Source of the DNA: Alphaproteobacteria bacterium SS10
Lineage (GTDB): Bacteria > Pseudomonadota > Alphaproteobacteria > TMED2
Length of the DNA: 64,000 nucleotides
Direction of reading: 5' to 3'
Assembly: GCA_019192455.1 (NCBI GenBank)
Contig: JAHCML010000006.1
Coordinates: 253,893-317,892, forward strand
Shown here piece after piece: positions 1 to 8,849 of this stretch. Under the pieces are notes generated by a model. That model saw only the letters and a list, made by a program, of their open reading frames with translations, did no database searches and was not told the DNA's origin. Within the stretch, counting starts at the first letter, position 1; every line of letters begins with the position of its first letter. Position numbers and translations under genes: made by a program.

Positions 1-908
1 AAGTTATCTTCGGCCAGCGTGATGTGGTCGACCTGTCCCTCATCAGCATTCTGGCCGGTGGCCATGTCCTGCTTCTGGGCGTGCCTGGCCTGGCAAAAAC
101 CCGGTTGGTTGAAACACTGGGCGCTGTACTGCACCTGGATTATCGCCGGGTTCAATGTACGCCAGACCTAATGCCCGCAGACATTTTGGGTTCTGAAGTC
201 TTAGAGGAGACCAAGGGCGGTAAGCGTGAGTTCCGCTTTATCAAAGGCCCAATTTTCACCCAGCTGCTAATGGCGGATGAGATTAACCGCGCCAGCCCAC
301 GCACCCAATCAGCACTGCTGCAGGCGATGCAGGAGAATAACGTCTCTGTTGCTGGTCATACCTACGACTTGCCGCAGCCCTTTTACGTGCTCGCGACCCA
401 AAACCCGCTTGAGCAAGAGGGGACCTACCCACTACCGGAAGCTCAGCTCGACCGCTTCTTAATGCAGATCAATGTGGATTACCCGGACCGGGAAGCTGAG
501 CGTGAGATGCTGCTCGCGACCACTGGTACGGCAAGCCAGACAGCGGCAGCCAGCCTGACCGAGGCGGATTTGATCACCGCGCGCCATGTGGTTCGCGCCC
601 TGCCGGTGGGCGAGCAAATTGTTGAGGCAATCCTGGATCTGGTCCGCAGTGGCCGCCCGGAGGAGAGTGCCCTCGCCGAGGTGCAAAAGCATGTGGCATG
701 GGGCCCTGGCCCCCGCGCTAGCCAGGCGCTGATGCTTGCCTGCCGTGCCAAGGCTCTGCTTGAGGGGCGCCTGTCCCCATCCATGGATGATGTGGCGGCG
801 TTGGCGCGACCCGTCCTGCAGCACCGTATGGCGCTTAGCTTTGGTGCCCGGGCTGACGGTATTGTGCTTGATGATGTGATCGGCCGAATGGTCGAAGCCG
901 TCGCTTAA
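1..908 (+). CDS. MoxR-family AAA+ ATPase, 5' end cut by the window
   Basis: A MoxR-type AAA+ ATPase, a cytoplasmic chaperone-like ATPase that usually acts with VWA or DUF58 proteins encoded next to it. The reading frame is open to the left edge (codons from base 3 read V-I-F-G-Q-R-D before the GTG at 24), and this matches the usual MoxR N-terminus, so the true start lies outside the window and GTG 24 is internal. Visible are the Walker A motif GVPGLAKT (about bases 78-101), the Walker B segment MADEINRA with the MoxR continuation SPRTQSALLQAMQE, a sensor region ATQNPLEQEGTYPLPEAQLD, and an AAA lid C-terminal domain. The DUF58 gene follows after 33 nt and two membrane-protein genes after that with 4-nt overlaps, so this is the head of a moxR/bat-like operon. 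The target protein is unknown. Confidence 0.93.
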   Translation, partial: VIFGQRDVVDLSLISILAGGHVLLLGVPGLAKTRLVETLGAVLHLDYRRVQCTPDLMPADILGSEVLEETKGGKREFRFIKGPIFTQLLMADEINRASPRTQSALLQAMQENNVSVAGHTYDLPQPFYVLATQNPLEQEGTYPLPEAQLDRFLMQINVDYPDREAEREMLLATTGTASQTAAASLTEADLITARHVVRALPVGEQIVEAILDLVRSGRPEESALAEVQKHVAWGPGPRASQALMLACRAKALLEGRLSPSMDDVAALARPVLQHRMALSFGARADGIVLDDVIGRMVEAVA

Positions 909-941
909 GGGTCGCGAAACCAGAACTGCTTCACAGAGTTT

Positions 942-1919
942 ATGAGCGCCCCAAGCCAACAGAACGAGAGTAAGCCCAAGGCAAAGCTGCCCGCTGGTCG
1001 GCGGGTGCTGAACCGTGCGGCTGGCTTGGCCGAGCCGCTGCCATCGCTCTTGCTTGAGGCACAGCGCATTGCCGAGACAGTGCGCCAGGGTCTGCATGGC
1101 CGCCGCCGTCCGGGCGCTGGCGAAACCTTCTGGCAGTTCCGTGACTACCAGCAGCATGACGGCACCCAGCGGATCGATTGGCGCCAATCCGCCAAGGGTG
1201 AGCGGCTCTATGTGCGTGATGCGGAGTGGGAAGCAGCGCAGACAGCGTATCTTTGGACCGACCGATCCGCCTCCATGGTGTTCAGATCATCGAAGAACCT
1301 ACCAACCAAACGCATGCGGGGCATGGTTCTGTTGCTTGCCACGTCGACACTGCTTGTCCGTCATGATGAGCGGGTAGCGTTGATGAGCCGGTTTGACCGA
1401 ACCAAACCGGCCGCCGGTCGGGGTGGATTGATCAACCTTGCGAATGCGCTGATCCCAGCTGAAGGGGAGGATGAGCCTGACCGCAACGACGATAACCCCT
1501 ATGGCAACCTGCCACCGGCCCACCCACTGCCGCGCCACGCGCAGACGGTGTGGTTCGGCGATTTTCAGGCACCGCTTGAAGATATTCAGTCGGCCATTGC
1601 CCCCCTGGTCAATAGCGGGGTAAAGGGCCATTTAGTTCAGATATTTGACCCGGCCGAGGAGCAGTTGCCCTATCGCGGCCGAACCCGCTTCAAAGACCTG
1701 GAAAGTGGCGACCGCTTGATCGTGCCTAGGGTTGAGACCATCCGCGACATCTATCATGAGCGCCTGGAAGCCCATCGTGCGGGGCTTAATGCCCTCGCCC
1801 GCAACGCTGGCTGGGGTTTGACCCTGCACCGCACGGATCAATCGGCCCAATCTTGCCTGATGAGCCTATACACCGCCCTGGCCGAGGGTGGCACGCTGCC
1901 CGGTGAGGTGGCGCGATGA
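942..1919 (+). CDS. DUF58 domain protein
   Basis: A 325-residue DUF58 protein, the usual partner of MoxR ATPases. The family hallmark is the block around residues 52-97, with GRRRPGAGETFWQFRDY followed by a DGTQRIDWRQSA segment and a conserved Arg-Asp motif (LYVRDAEWE). The remainder has a VWA-like fold pattern, including WTDRSASM where a metal-binding DxSxS motif would sit, so metal binding is plausible here as D-R-S-A-S. The stop codon overlaps the next start as ATGA at 1916-1919, which implies translational coupling with the BatA/DUF4159 gene. There is no signal peptide, so it should be cytosolic or membrane-associated. Its exact role is not established for the family; the operon suggests a MoxR-driven envelope-related assembly. 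Confidence 0.9.
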   Translation: MSAPSQQNESKPKAKLPAGRRVLNRAAGLAEPLPSLLLEAQRIAETVRQGLHGRRRPGAGETFWQFRDYQQHDGTQRIDWRQSAKGERLYVRDAEWEAAQTAYLWTDRSASMVFRSSKNLPTKRMRGMVLLLATSTLLVRHDERVALMSRFDRTKPAAGRGGLINLANALIPAEGEDEPDRNDDNPYGNLPPAHPLPRHAQTVWFGDFQAPLEDIQSAIAPLVNSGVKGHLVQIFDPAEEQLPYRGRTRFKDLESGDRLIVPRVETIRDIYHERLEAHRAGLNALARNAGWGLTLHRTDQSAQSCLMSLYTALAEGGTLPGEVAR

Positions 1920-4726
1920 TTGAGGCGTTCGGCACCACCATCGCCTTTGGTGCGCCCTGGGCCCTTGCTGGCCTCTTGCTGCTGCCTGTTTTGTGGTGGG
2001 TGCTGCGCCTACTGCCGCCGCGCCCAAGGCTGGTGGCCTTCCCGAACCTGCGGCTCTTGCGAGATCTATTACCGACGGAGCAGACACCGGCGCGCCTACC
2101 CTGGTGGTTGATGCTGCTGCGGATGATCTTTGCCGCCCTGCTAATCTTGGCCGCATCGCAGCCAACGCTGAACCCACGGGATCCGTTAGCCGGTGATGGG
2201 CCGCTCGTCTTCCTGATTGAGAATGACTGGTCCACCGGCGGGAATTGGGCCGACCGGGTTGGCAAACTGCAGGCGCTACTCGACCGGCCTGGCGTTGAGG
2301 ATAGGCCGATTGTCTTCGCCCCGACCGCAATGCCGGCAAATGGCGATCCGCTAGAGCTCTTTGGCCCCTACTCTGAGACCCAAGCTGCCGAACGACTTGC
2401 TAGCATCGCGCCACAACCCTGGGCCGGTGATATGGACCTCGCCGTTGGCAACATTGCCGATTGGCTTGAGGAACAGGGCAGCGCCGTTCCCTCAATCTAT
2501 TGGATCAGCAGCGGGCTCGAGCATGACGGCGATGACGAGGCGCTGTCCCGCCTGACCCGATTGGGGGATGTCACCTTAGTTCGCGCAGCGGCAAACAATC
2601 TGCCTGTAATCCTGCGGCCACCGGGATCAGGCATTGGTGCAGACAAGAACATCGATGACGGTCCCAGCGTGATGGTGGAGCGCAGTGCCGCCGACCGCCC
2701 GGCCATCATCCGTATCCAGACATTGGGCAGCGAAGATCGCCTGTTGAGCGACCAACAGGTTGAGCTGCCCGCCGACACCGCTTCTGTCCCCGTGGCCCTC
2801 ACAGTCCCGGATGAACTGCGCAGCGATATCCGCCAGGTTCGTATCATCGGTGCCGACCATGCGGCGGCGCGGGTCCTGTTCGATGACCGGTTTGTACGTC
2901 GCCCAGTTGGCCTCATCGCCGGCGGTATCGACCGGGAATCCCAGCCCCTGCTGGATCAGCGTCACTATCTGCGCCAGGCCCTGAACCCATTTGCCGAGGT
3001 TCGTGAGGGCGATCTGGACCAGCTGCTAGCACAACCGCTTGCTGTGTTGATGATGGCGGATATTGGCACCATCGATCCAGATGCCGAGGACCGGCTGAAT
3101 GCCTGGATCCGAGAAGGTGGTTTGCTGGTTCGCTTTGCCGGGCCGCAACTTGCCAATAGCGGTGAGAACCTATTGCCGGTTCGCCTCCGCCAGGGCGACC
3201 GCTCCCTTGGCGGCGCGCTATCCTGGACTGAGCCGGTACCCCTGGCCGATTTCCCGGACAACAGCCCGTTTGATGGGATGGCAGTCCCACCGGATGTCAC
3301 CATTGAGCGGCAAGTCCTGGCCGAGCCCGCGCTCGACCTTAACGAGCGGACCTGGGCAAGGCTGGTCGATGGCACCCCCTTGGTCACCGCAGAGGCACGT
3401 GGCCGGGGCTACCTCGTCCTATTCCACACCACGGCGAGCCCTGATTGGTCCAACCTGGCCTTGAGCGGCCTGTTCGTCGATATGCTGCAACGGTTGATGC
3501 CGCTCAGCGCCGGTGTCGATCCCGGGCAATCCGCCGAGGCGAACCGCCCGGCCAACCTTGCCCCCATTCGTATACTCGACGGCTTTGGTACTTTAATTGA
3601 ACCAGGGCCAATGGTGCAGCCACTGCCCATCGATACAGCGGACATCGTTGAGATCGGGCCCGAACATCCGCCGGGCCTTTATGGTCGTGATGCCGCAAGG
3701 CGCGCGCTGAACCTGGGCGCTGAGCTTCCAACCCTGCAGGCCCGAACCACGGTGCCTTCAGGCATGGCTTTGGAACCGTTGAGCGTGGCGTCACAGACGC
3801 CGTTACTGCCGCTGCTCATCTTGCTTGCGCTGATTATTGGGCTTGTAGATTGGGGCCTCGCCCAATGGTTGAGTGGTAGCCTTGATCGATTTAGCGGTGG
3901 CCTATCCGCGCTTAAATCCAGCACAACCCGTCGTGCCGCAACGGCTGGACTTACTGCGCTGTTCCTCACCATTGGTGCAACCGCCAACGCCCAGGGCCTA
4001 ACCCTGGATGAAGAGCGGGCGATCAAGATCACCAGCGGCACCTATCTTGGCTATGTCATCACCGGCGACCGTTCGGTGGATGAGATTAGCCATGCTGGTC
4101 TGGAAGGCTTGTCCGGCATCCTGCGCCGCCGAACCGCCGCCGAGGTTGATGGCGCCATCGCGGTGGATATCAAGCGGGATGATCTCGCCCTCTTCCCACT
4201 GCTGTACTGGCCAATCACGGAGGTGCAGCAGGGTTTGGACAGCAACACCGTCGCCCGGCTGAACCACTATATGCGCCATGGCGGCATGATTATCTTCGAC
4301 ACCAGGGACAAGCTGCAGGGCGGTCTGGAAGAGGCTGGACCCGGCGTACAGCGCTTGCGACAGCTGACCCGCAATCTGGATATGCCGCCCCTGCGGCCCA
4401 TCGATCCAGACCATGTGATGACCCGGGCCTTTTACCTGCTGCAGATCTTCCCGGGCCGCTATGCCGGTGGCGAAGTTTGGGTTGAGCGCACGGATGAGCG
4501 TCGCAATGACGGTGTCGCCTCGGTGGTCATCGGCGTCCATGATTGGGCATCGGCCTGGGCAGTTGGCCCAGACAATCGCCCAATGCTACCGGTTGTGCCG
4601 GGTGGTGAGCGGCAACGCGAACTGGCCTATCGCTTCGGCGTTAATCTGGTGATGTACGCCCTTACCGGGAACTACAAGGCCGATCAGGTACACGTACCCT
4701 TTATCCTGGAGCGGCTGGGCCAATGA
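1916..4726 (+). CDS. BatA-like membrane protein fused to DUF4159 domain
   Basis: A 936-residue membrane protein. Residues 1-90 are a BatA N-terminal module: a hydrophobic helix, the motif PRLVAFPNLRLLRDL, then a second helix ending ILAASQPTLNP. A long extracytoplasmic or cytosolic region with VWA-like and amidotransferase-like strands follows. A transmembrane segment lies near residues 625-650 (PLLPLLILLALIIGLVDWG). Near residue 675 there is a signal-peptide-like stretch (two Arg, hydrophobic core, ending ATANAQ), and the C-terminal 230 residues are a DUF4159 domain (GTYLGYVITG, then GGMIIFDTRD). In many genomes BatA and DUF4159 modules are separate, so this looks like a fusion that kept the old secretion signal. 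It is coupled by ATGA overlaps on both sides. Function is unknown beyond association with the MoxR system. Confidence 0.88.
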   Translation: MIEAFGTTIAFGAPWALAGLLLLPVLWWVLRLLPPRPRLVAFPNLRLLRDLLPTEQTPARLPWWLMLLRMIFAALLILAASQPTLNPRDPLAGDGPLVFLIENDWSTGGNWADRVGKLQALLDRPGVEDRPIVFAPTAMPANGDPLELFGPYSETQAAERLASIAPQPWAGDMDLAVGNIADWLEEQGSAVPSIYWISSGLEHDGDDEALSRLTRLGDVTLVRAAANNLPVILRPPGSGIGADKNIDDGPSVMVERSAADRPAIIRIQTLGSEDRLLSDQQVELPADTASVPVALTVPDELRSDIRQVRIIGADHAAARVLFDDRFVRRPVGLIAGGIDRESQPLLDQRHYLRQALNPFAEVREGDLDQLLAQPLAVLMMADIGTIDPDAEDRLNAWIREGGLLVRFAGPQLANSGENLLPVRLRQGDRSLGGALSWTEPVPLADFPDNSPFDGMAVPPDVTIERQVLAEPALDLNERTWARLVDGTPLVTAEARGRGYLVLFHTTASPDWSNLALSGLFVDMLQRLMPLSAGVDPGQSAEANRPANLAPIRILDGFGTLIEPGPMVQPLPIDTADIVEIGPEHPPGLYGRDAARRALNLGAELPTLQARTTVPSGMALEPLSVASQTPLLPLLILLALIIGLVDWGLAQWLSGSLDRFSGGLSALKSSTTRRAATAGLTALFLTIGATANAQGLTLDEERAIKITSGTYLGYVITGDRSVDEISHAGLEGLSGILRRRTAAEVDGAIAVDIKRDDLALFPLLYWPITEVQQGLDSNTVARLNHYMRHGGMIIFDTRDKLQGGLEEAGPGVQRLRQLTRNLDMPPLRPIDPDHVMTRAFYLLQIFPGRYAGGEVWVERTDERRNDGVASVVIGVHDWASAWAVGPDNRPMLPVVPGGERQRELAYRFGVNLVMYALTGNYKADQVHVPFILERLGQ

Positions 4727-6831
4727 GTGCTGGCAATCAAAGCCTCCAGGAATTTGCGACCCAGATTGCTTGGTCACCCGACCTACCGCTTTGGGTGCTG
4801 GTTAGCCTTGGCGCCTTCATCGCTATTCTAACCATTAGTGGCCTAGTCAGCCGTCAACGCGGCACGCTTTGGCGCTTTGCCCTGATGAGCCTGCTGCTAC
4901 TGGCCTTGGCCGACCCGTCCCTAATCCGGGAACAGCGGGTGCCAATTCCTGACATTGCGTTGGTGGTTTATGACCAAAGCCCAAGCCAAAACCGCGCACT
5001 GCGCCAGGAACAGCTGACCGAAATCAGGGCGCATTTGTCTGATCAGTTCTCTGCCGCTGACGGGTTGGAGCTTCGGGAGATCACTGTACCTGGCCCTGGC
5101 ATTGCCGGACGTATTGATGAAACCCGTCTGTTCCAGGCGATTGAACAAGCGTTAAGCGACCTGCCGCGCCAACGGGTGGCCGGCATCCTCTTGGTCACCG
5201 ATGGTCAGGTTCATGATGTGCCAGGCAATCTCGCCGCCTGGCAGGATTTGGGACCAATCCACACCCTGCTAACCGGTGAAGAGACCGAGATTGACCGACG
5301 ACTGGAAGTGGCGCAGGCGCCCAGCTTCGGCCTTGTCGATAAACAGGTCACCGTAACCGTTCGGGTTGAGGATTTACCCGGCGATGCCCTAGACCGGCAG
5401 CCAGTGCGCGTCACGGCCCGCAAGAATGACGATGCGCCTATCAACTTCACCGTGCAAACCGGCAGTGACCAGGAGCTTACCTTTACCCTCGACCATGCCG
5501 GGCCTAACGTTGTCGAACTGAGTGTTGAGCCGCTAGCCGGTGAGATTAGTGAGCAGAACAACCGCGCCGTGATCGTCGTGAACGGGGTTCGCGACCGGCT
5601 TCGGGTGCTTCTAGTCTCCGGTGAGCCACATCCGGGGGAGCGTACTTGGCGGAACCTGTTGAAAGCGGACCCGGCGGTTGATCTGGTCCACTTCACCATT
5701 CTGCGCCCGCCGGAAAAGCAGGACGGCACCCCCATTCGAGAGCTATCGCTGATCGCCTTTCCAATCCGGGAGCTGTTTGAGATCAAGCTGGAAGAGTTCG
5801 ACCTCGTCATCTTCGACCGGTACCAGCGACGCGGCGTGCTGCCCCGGATCTATCTTGAGAATATCGCGGATTATGTCCGTCGTGGCGGCGCCCTGTTGAG
5901 TGCCGAGGGGCCAAGTGCGGCAACGCCACTTTCCCTCCACCGCTCGCCCCTAGGTGCGGTTTTGCCAGCGGCACCAGATGGTGATGTCTCAATCGCGCCA
6001 TTCCGCCCCCAGATCACCACCATCGGTGACCGTCACCCGGTGACGACCAGGCTAGGCGGCGTTCAAGGTACTGCCGAGGCTGGCGATTGGGGGCGTTGGT
6101 TCCGCCGGATCGATAGCCGGGTTGAGCGGGGCGTCGTCCTGCTCGCCAGTGAAGATCAGGGCCCGTTGCTCGTTATGGATCGGGTTGGCGAGGGCCGCGT
6201 TGCCCAGCTGCTAAGCGACCATGTCTGGCTTTGGGATAGGGGTTTTGAGGGTGGCGGCCCACAGGCAGAGCTGCTGCGCCGGGTTGCGCATTGGCTGATG
6301 AAAGAGCCCGCACTCGAAGAAGAGACCCTGACCGCCCGGGTGGAAGAGGACCAGCTGATCGTCGAGAGACGCAGCTTGGACGATCCAACCATTGCGGTCG
6401 ACGTGACCAAGCCAGATGGCACCACCGAATTGTTGATGCTTGCCAATCAGGGGGACGGCACCGCGCGCGGCGTCCTAACAACCGACACCCCCGGCCTGTA
6501 TCGGATTTTCGATGGAATGCTGAGTGCCGTTGCCTTGGCCGGACGAATCAACCCAAAGGAGCTGGCGGATTTGCGTTCAGATTCAACGCTGTTGGAGCCG
6601 TTGATGGCGGCCACCAGTGGGGCGGCAAAGCGGCTTGAGGATGTACCAACCCCAGCGCTGCGCCATATTGCCTTTGGCGACAACTATGTGGGCGGCAACT
6701 GGCTGGGCCTCAGAAACAACGATAACTACCGGGTTGTCTCGATCACCGATGCCCCGCTGTTGCCCGCGATCCTGCTTATTGGCCTCGCCCTCTTGCTGCT
6801 GATTGGCGGCTGGTGGCGGGAATCCCGCTGA
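4723..6831 (+). CDS. Large membrane protein with amidotransferase-like domain (moxR operon)
   Basis: A 702-residue conserved membrane protein that closes the moxR operon; its start overlaps the preceding stop by 4 nt. Two N-terminal transmembrane helices (about residues 22-42 and 50-67) are followed by DIALVVYDQSPSQNRALR, a degenerate VWA-like start. Around residues 290-400 there is a class I glutamine-amidotransferase-like fold (RVLLVSGEPHPGERTWRN, LEEFDLVIFDRY, YVRRGGALLSAEGP). No clear catalytic Cys-His pair is visible, so enzymatic activity is doubtful. A single C-terminal transmembrane helix lies near residues 675-696. The domain is the usual neighbour of BatA/DUF4159 proteins in alphaproteobacteria. 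I infer a membrane complex powered or assembled by the MoxR ATPase; the substrate is not known. Confidence 0.85.
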   Translation: MSAGNQSLQEFATQIAWSPDLPLWVLVSLGAFIAILTISGLVSRQRGTLWRFALMSLLLLALADPSLIREQRVPIPDIALVVYDQSPSQNRALRQEQLTEIRAHLSDQFSAADGLELREITVPGPGIAGRIDETRLFQAIEQALSDLPRQRVAGILLVTDGQVHDVPGNLAAWQDLGPIHTLLTGEETEIDRRLEVAQAPSFGLVDKQVTVTVRVEDLPGDALDRQPVRVTARKNDDAPINFTVQTGSDQELTFTLDHAGPNVVELSVEPLAGEISEQNNRAVIVVNGVRDRLRVLLVSGEPHPGERTWRNLLKADPAVDLVHFTILRPPEKQDGTPIRELSLIAFPIRELFEIKLEEFDLVIFDRYQRRGVLPRIYLENIADYVRRGGALLSAEGPSAATPLSLHRSPLGAVLPAAPDGDVSIAPFRPQITTIGDRHPVTTRLGGVQGTAEAGDWGRWFRRIDSRVERGVVLLASEDQGPLLVMDRVGEGRVAQLLSDHVWLWDRGFEGGGPQAELLRRVAHWLMKEPALEEETLTARVEEDQLIVERRSLDDPTIAVDVTKPDGTTELLMLANQGDGTARGVLTTDTPGLYRIFDGMLSAVALAGRINPKELADLRSDSTLLEPLMAATSGAAKRLEDVPTPALRHIAFGDNYVGGNWLGLRNNDNYRVVSITDAPLLPAILLIGLALLLLIGGWWRESR

Positions 6832-6979
6832 TCCCCTCAACATTCCCGGAATACATTCCAAGCTTGGACGGATCGCGCCAGCATGCCATATCTGCTAGAT
6901 GGTTTCTTTGGGATGCCGCTTGGCTGCCCTTAAGCAACCCGTTCATCAATTTGACGTATTTGGTTCGTAGCCCCCAACG

Positions 6980-8791
6980 ATGACCTCATTCATCGACATA
7001 TCGGCGACCACATCGGCCTATGATGCCGATCGCCATTCCGCCTTTGAGCGGCTCGATCAATGGCGTCTGCGTACCCATTACAGCAACCTGCCCTTCACCC
7101 TAACCGGGCTGACCCTCGGGTCGATCATCGCGGTGATCGCCTTCTGGCCGTATTTTGAGCCGTCGCTGTTGGTTGGTTGGCTTTGCGTTCATGCCGCCAT
7201 GATCGGCTATCGGTCGCATTACTATCTCACCTTCCGTGAGACCGGGATTACGGTTGAGAACATTGCCCATTGGCGACGACAGGCCATTCTAGGCACCATC
7301 GCGGCCGGCTTGGTGTGGTCAGCGGCGGTGATCCTGTTAATGCCGCCCCTGGAGCTGCCGGGGCGCATGCTACTGACCTTCCTAATCGGTGGATTTTCAG
7401 CCGCGGCTGTGGGCATCACCAGTGTCTACCTGCCCAGCCTTTATGCCTGGATTTTGACCGCACAGATCACGGTAACCCTCGGCACCTTTGCGACCGCTGA
7501 CGACCAGACCGGTTACAGCATGGCGGTGATGATGACCTTCTTCACGGTCGCATTGCTGTTCTTCGGCAATAGTTCCAGCCGCAGCATGCGGCAGTCCTAT
7601 ATCGATGCGAGCCGCCAAGCAGCCTTACGCTCTGAGGTATCGATGTTGGAAGCGCGCACCCGTTCCGCGCTTGAACATATGCCAGCGGCGGTCGCGCTGT
7701 TTGATCAACATGACCGGCTGGCGGTCTGGAACCGACAAGCCACTGTCCTGTTCCCTGAGCTGCACCATCTTTGGCGGGCAGGCTCCAGCTTTACCGATCT
7801 GGCTGAAGCATCGCATAGCTGGCGCTCCCTCGGCCCCGCCCATATGGAGAGCCACGACCCCGTCGCGGACCGCCTAGCCGTGCATGAGGCACCGGGCACC
7901 AGCTGGGAAGTGGCGGTTGAGGATGGCCGTTGGCTACAGGCGCAAGAGGCGCGGATGCCCGATGGCGGATACCTGACCATCTATATCGATATCAGCAGCC
8001 TGAAACGTGAGGAGCAGGTCCTCCGCGCCGCCAAGGAAGATGCCGAGCGGGCCAGCCAGGCGAAGTCGCAGTTCCTGGCCCTGATGAGCCATGAGCTGCG
8101 CACCCCGTTGAATGCGATCCTTGGCTTTGCCCAGGGTATTGAGAACCGACAATTCGGCGATCTAGACGACCACTATGTCGAGTACGGCGCCGTGATCCGT
8201 GAGAGTGGTGAGCACCTACTCTCCGTGATCAACGACATCCTGGATTTGTCCAAGATTGAGGCGGGTCACATGACCCTGGCGCCTGAGAAACTGGACCCTG
8301 GCCGATCCTTGCAATCTGCCAAACGCATCCTGAAGGAAAAGGCGATTGAGGCGCAGCTCACGGTCACCCTGAAGATCGAGCGCAAACTGCCCGCCTTCCA
8401 CGCCGATCCCCGCGCAGTGCACCAGATGCTGCTGAACCTGATGGCAAATGCGATCAAGTTCACCCCGTCAGGTGGCACGATCACCCTTGAATCCATTCGC
8501 CGTGGTGAGGAGCTGGTGCTTGCGGTTTCCGATACCGGGATTGGCATCGCGCCGGAGGATATTGAGGCCGTGTTGCAGCCTTTCGTTCAGGTTGATGACA
8601 CCCTACGCCGCCGCGAGCAGGGCACAGGCCTTGGCGTGCCGCTAACCAAATCCCTGATTGAGCTGCATGGCGGCCGGTTGGAGATTGAGAGTGTGGTTGG
8701 CAAGGGCACACGCATGGCCCTGGTCTTCCCGCCTTCCTGCCTAGATGAATCAGCGGCGAAAGACCGCGCCTTATCCCTGGCGCGCCTCTAA
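6980..8791 (+). CDS. Membrane sensor histidine kinase, PdhS (DivJ/PleC)-like
   Basis: A 603-residue sensor kinase. Residues 35-200 hold about six hydrophobic helices with no large periplasmic loop. A PAS domain follows (about 225-340; EHMPAAVALFDQHDRLAVWN), then HisKA with the phospho-acceptor His371 in LMSHELRTPLNAILGF and the helix ending ILDLSKIEAGHM, then HATPase_c with N box (LLNLMANAIKF), G1 (DTGIGIAP) and G2 (EQGTGLGVPLTKSLIELHGG). The HisKA signature and the VDDTLRRREQGTGLG segment resemble the DivJ/PleC/PdhS kinases that act on DivK in alphaproteobacteria; that assignment is inferred from motifs only. No response regulator gene is adjacent, so it is an orphan kinase. A 148-bp gap separates it from the moxR operon, and cydD begins 58 nt downstream. 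Confidence 0.9.
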   Translation: MTSFIDISATTSAYDADRHSAFERLDQWRLRTHYSNLPFTLTGLTLGSIIAVIAFWPYFEPSLLVGWLCVHAAMIGYRSHYYLTFRETGITVENIAHWRRQAILGTIAAGLVWSAAVILLMPPLELPGRMLLTFLIGGFSAAAVGITSVYLPSLYAWILTAQITVTLGTFATADDQTGYSMAVMMTFFTVALLFFGNSSSRSMRQSYIDASRQAALRSEVSMLEARTRSALEHMPAAVALFDQHDRLAVWNRQATVLFPELHHLWRAGSSFTDLAEASHSWRSLGPAHMESHDPVADRLAVHEAPGTSWEVAVEDGRWLQAQEARMPDGGYLTIYIDISSLKREEQVLRAAKEDAERASQAKSQFLALMSHELRTPLNAILGFAQGIENRQFGDLDDHYVEYGAVIRESGEHLLSVINDILDLSKIEAGHMTLAPEKLDPGRSLQSAKRILKEKAIEAQLTVTLKIERKLPAFHADPRAVHQMLLNLMANAIKFTPSGGTITLESIRRGEELVLAVSDTGIGIAPEDIEAVLQPFVQVDDTLRRREQGTGLGVPLTKSLIELHGGRLEIESVVGKGTRMALVFPPSCLDESAAKDRALSLARL

Positions 8792-8849
8792 CCCTTTAGA
8801 CGTTACGTCACCACCCCATGGGAGCTTGGCCGGGATACCGGATCAAACA

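Noticed and set aside
459-1187. 242-codon open frame antisense to the MoxR and DUF58 genes
   Set aside because: It mirrors two well-supported genes on the other strand; a high-GC antisense shadow with no motifs.
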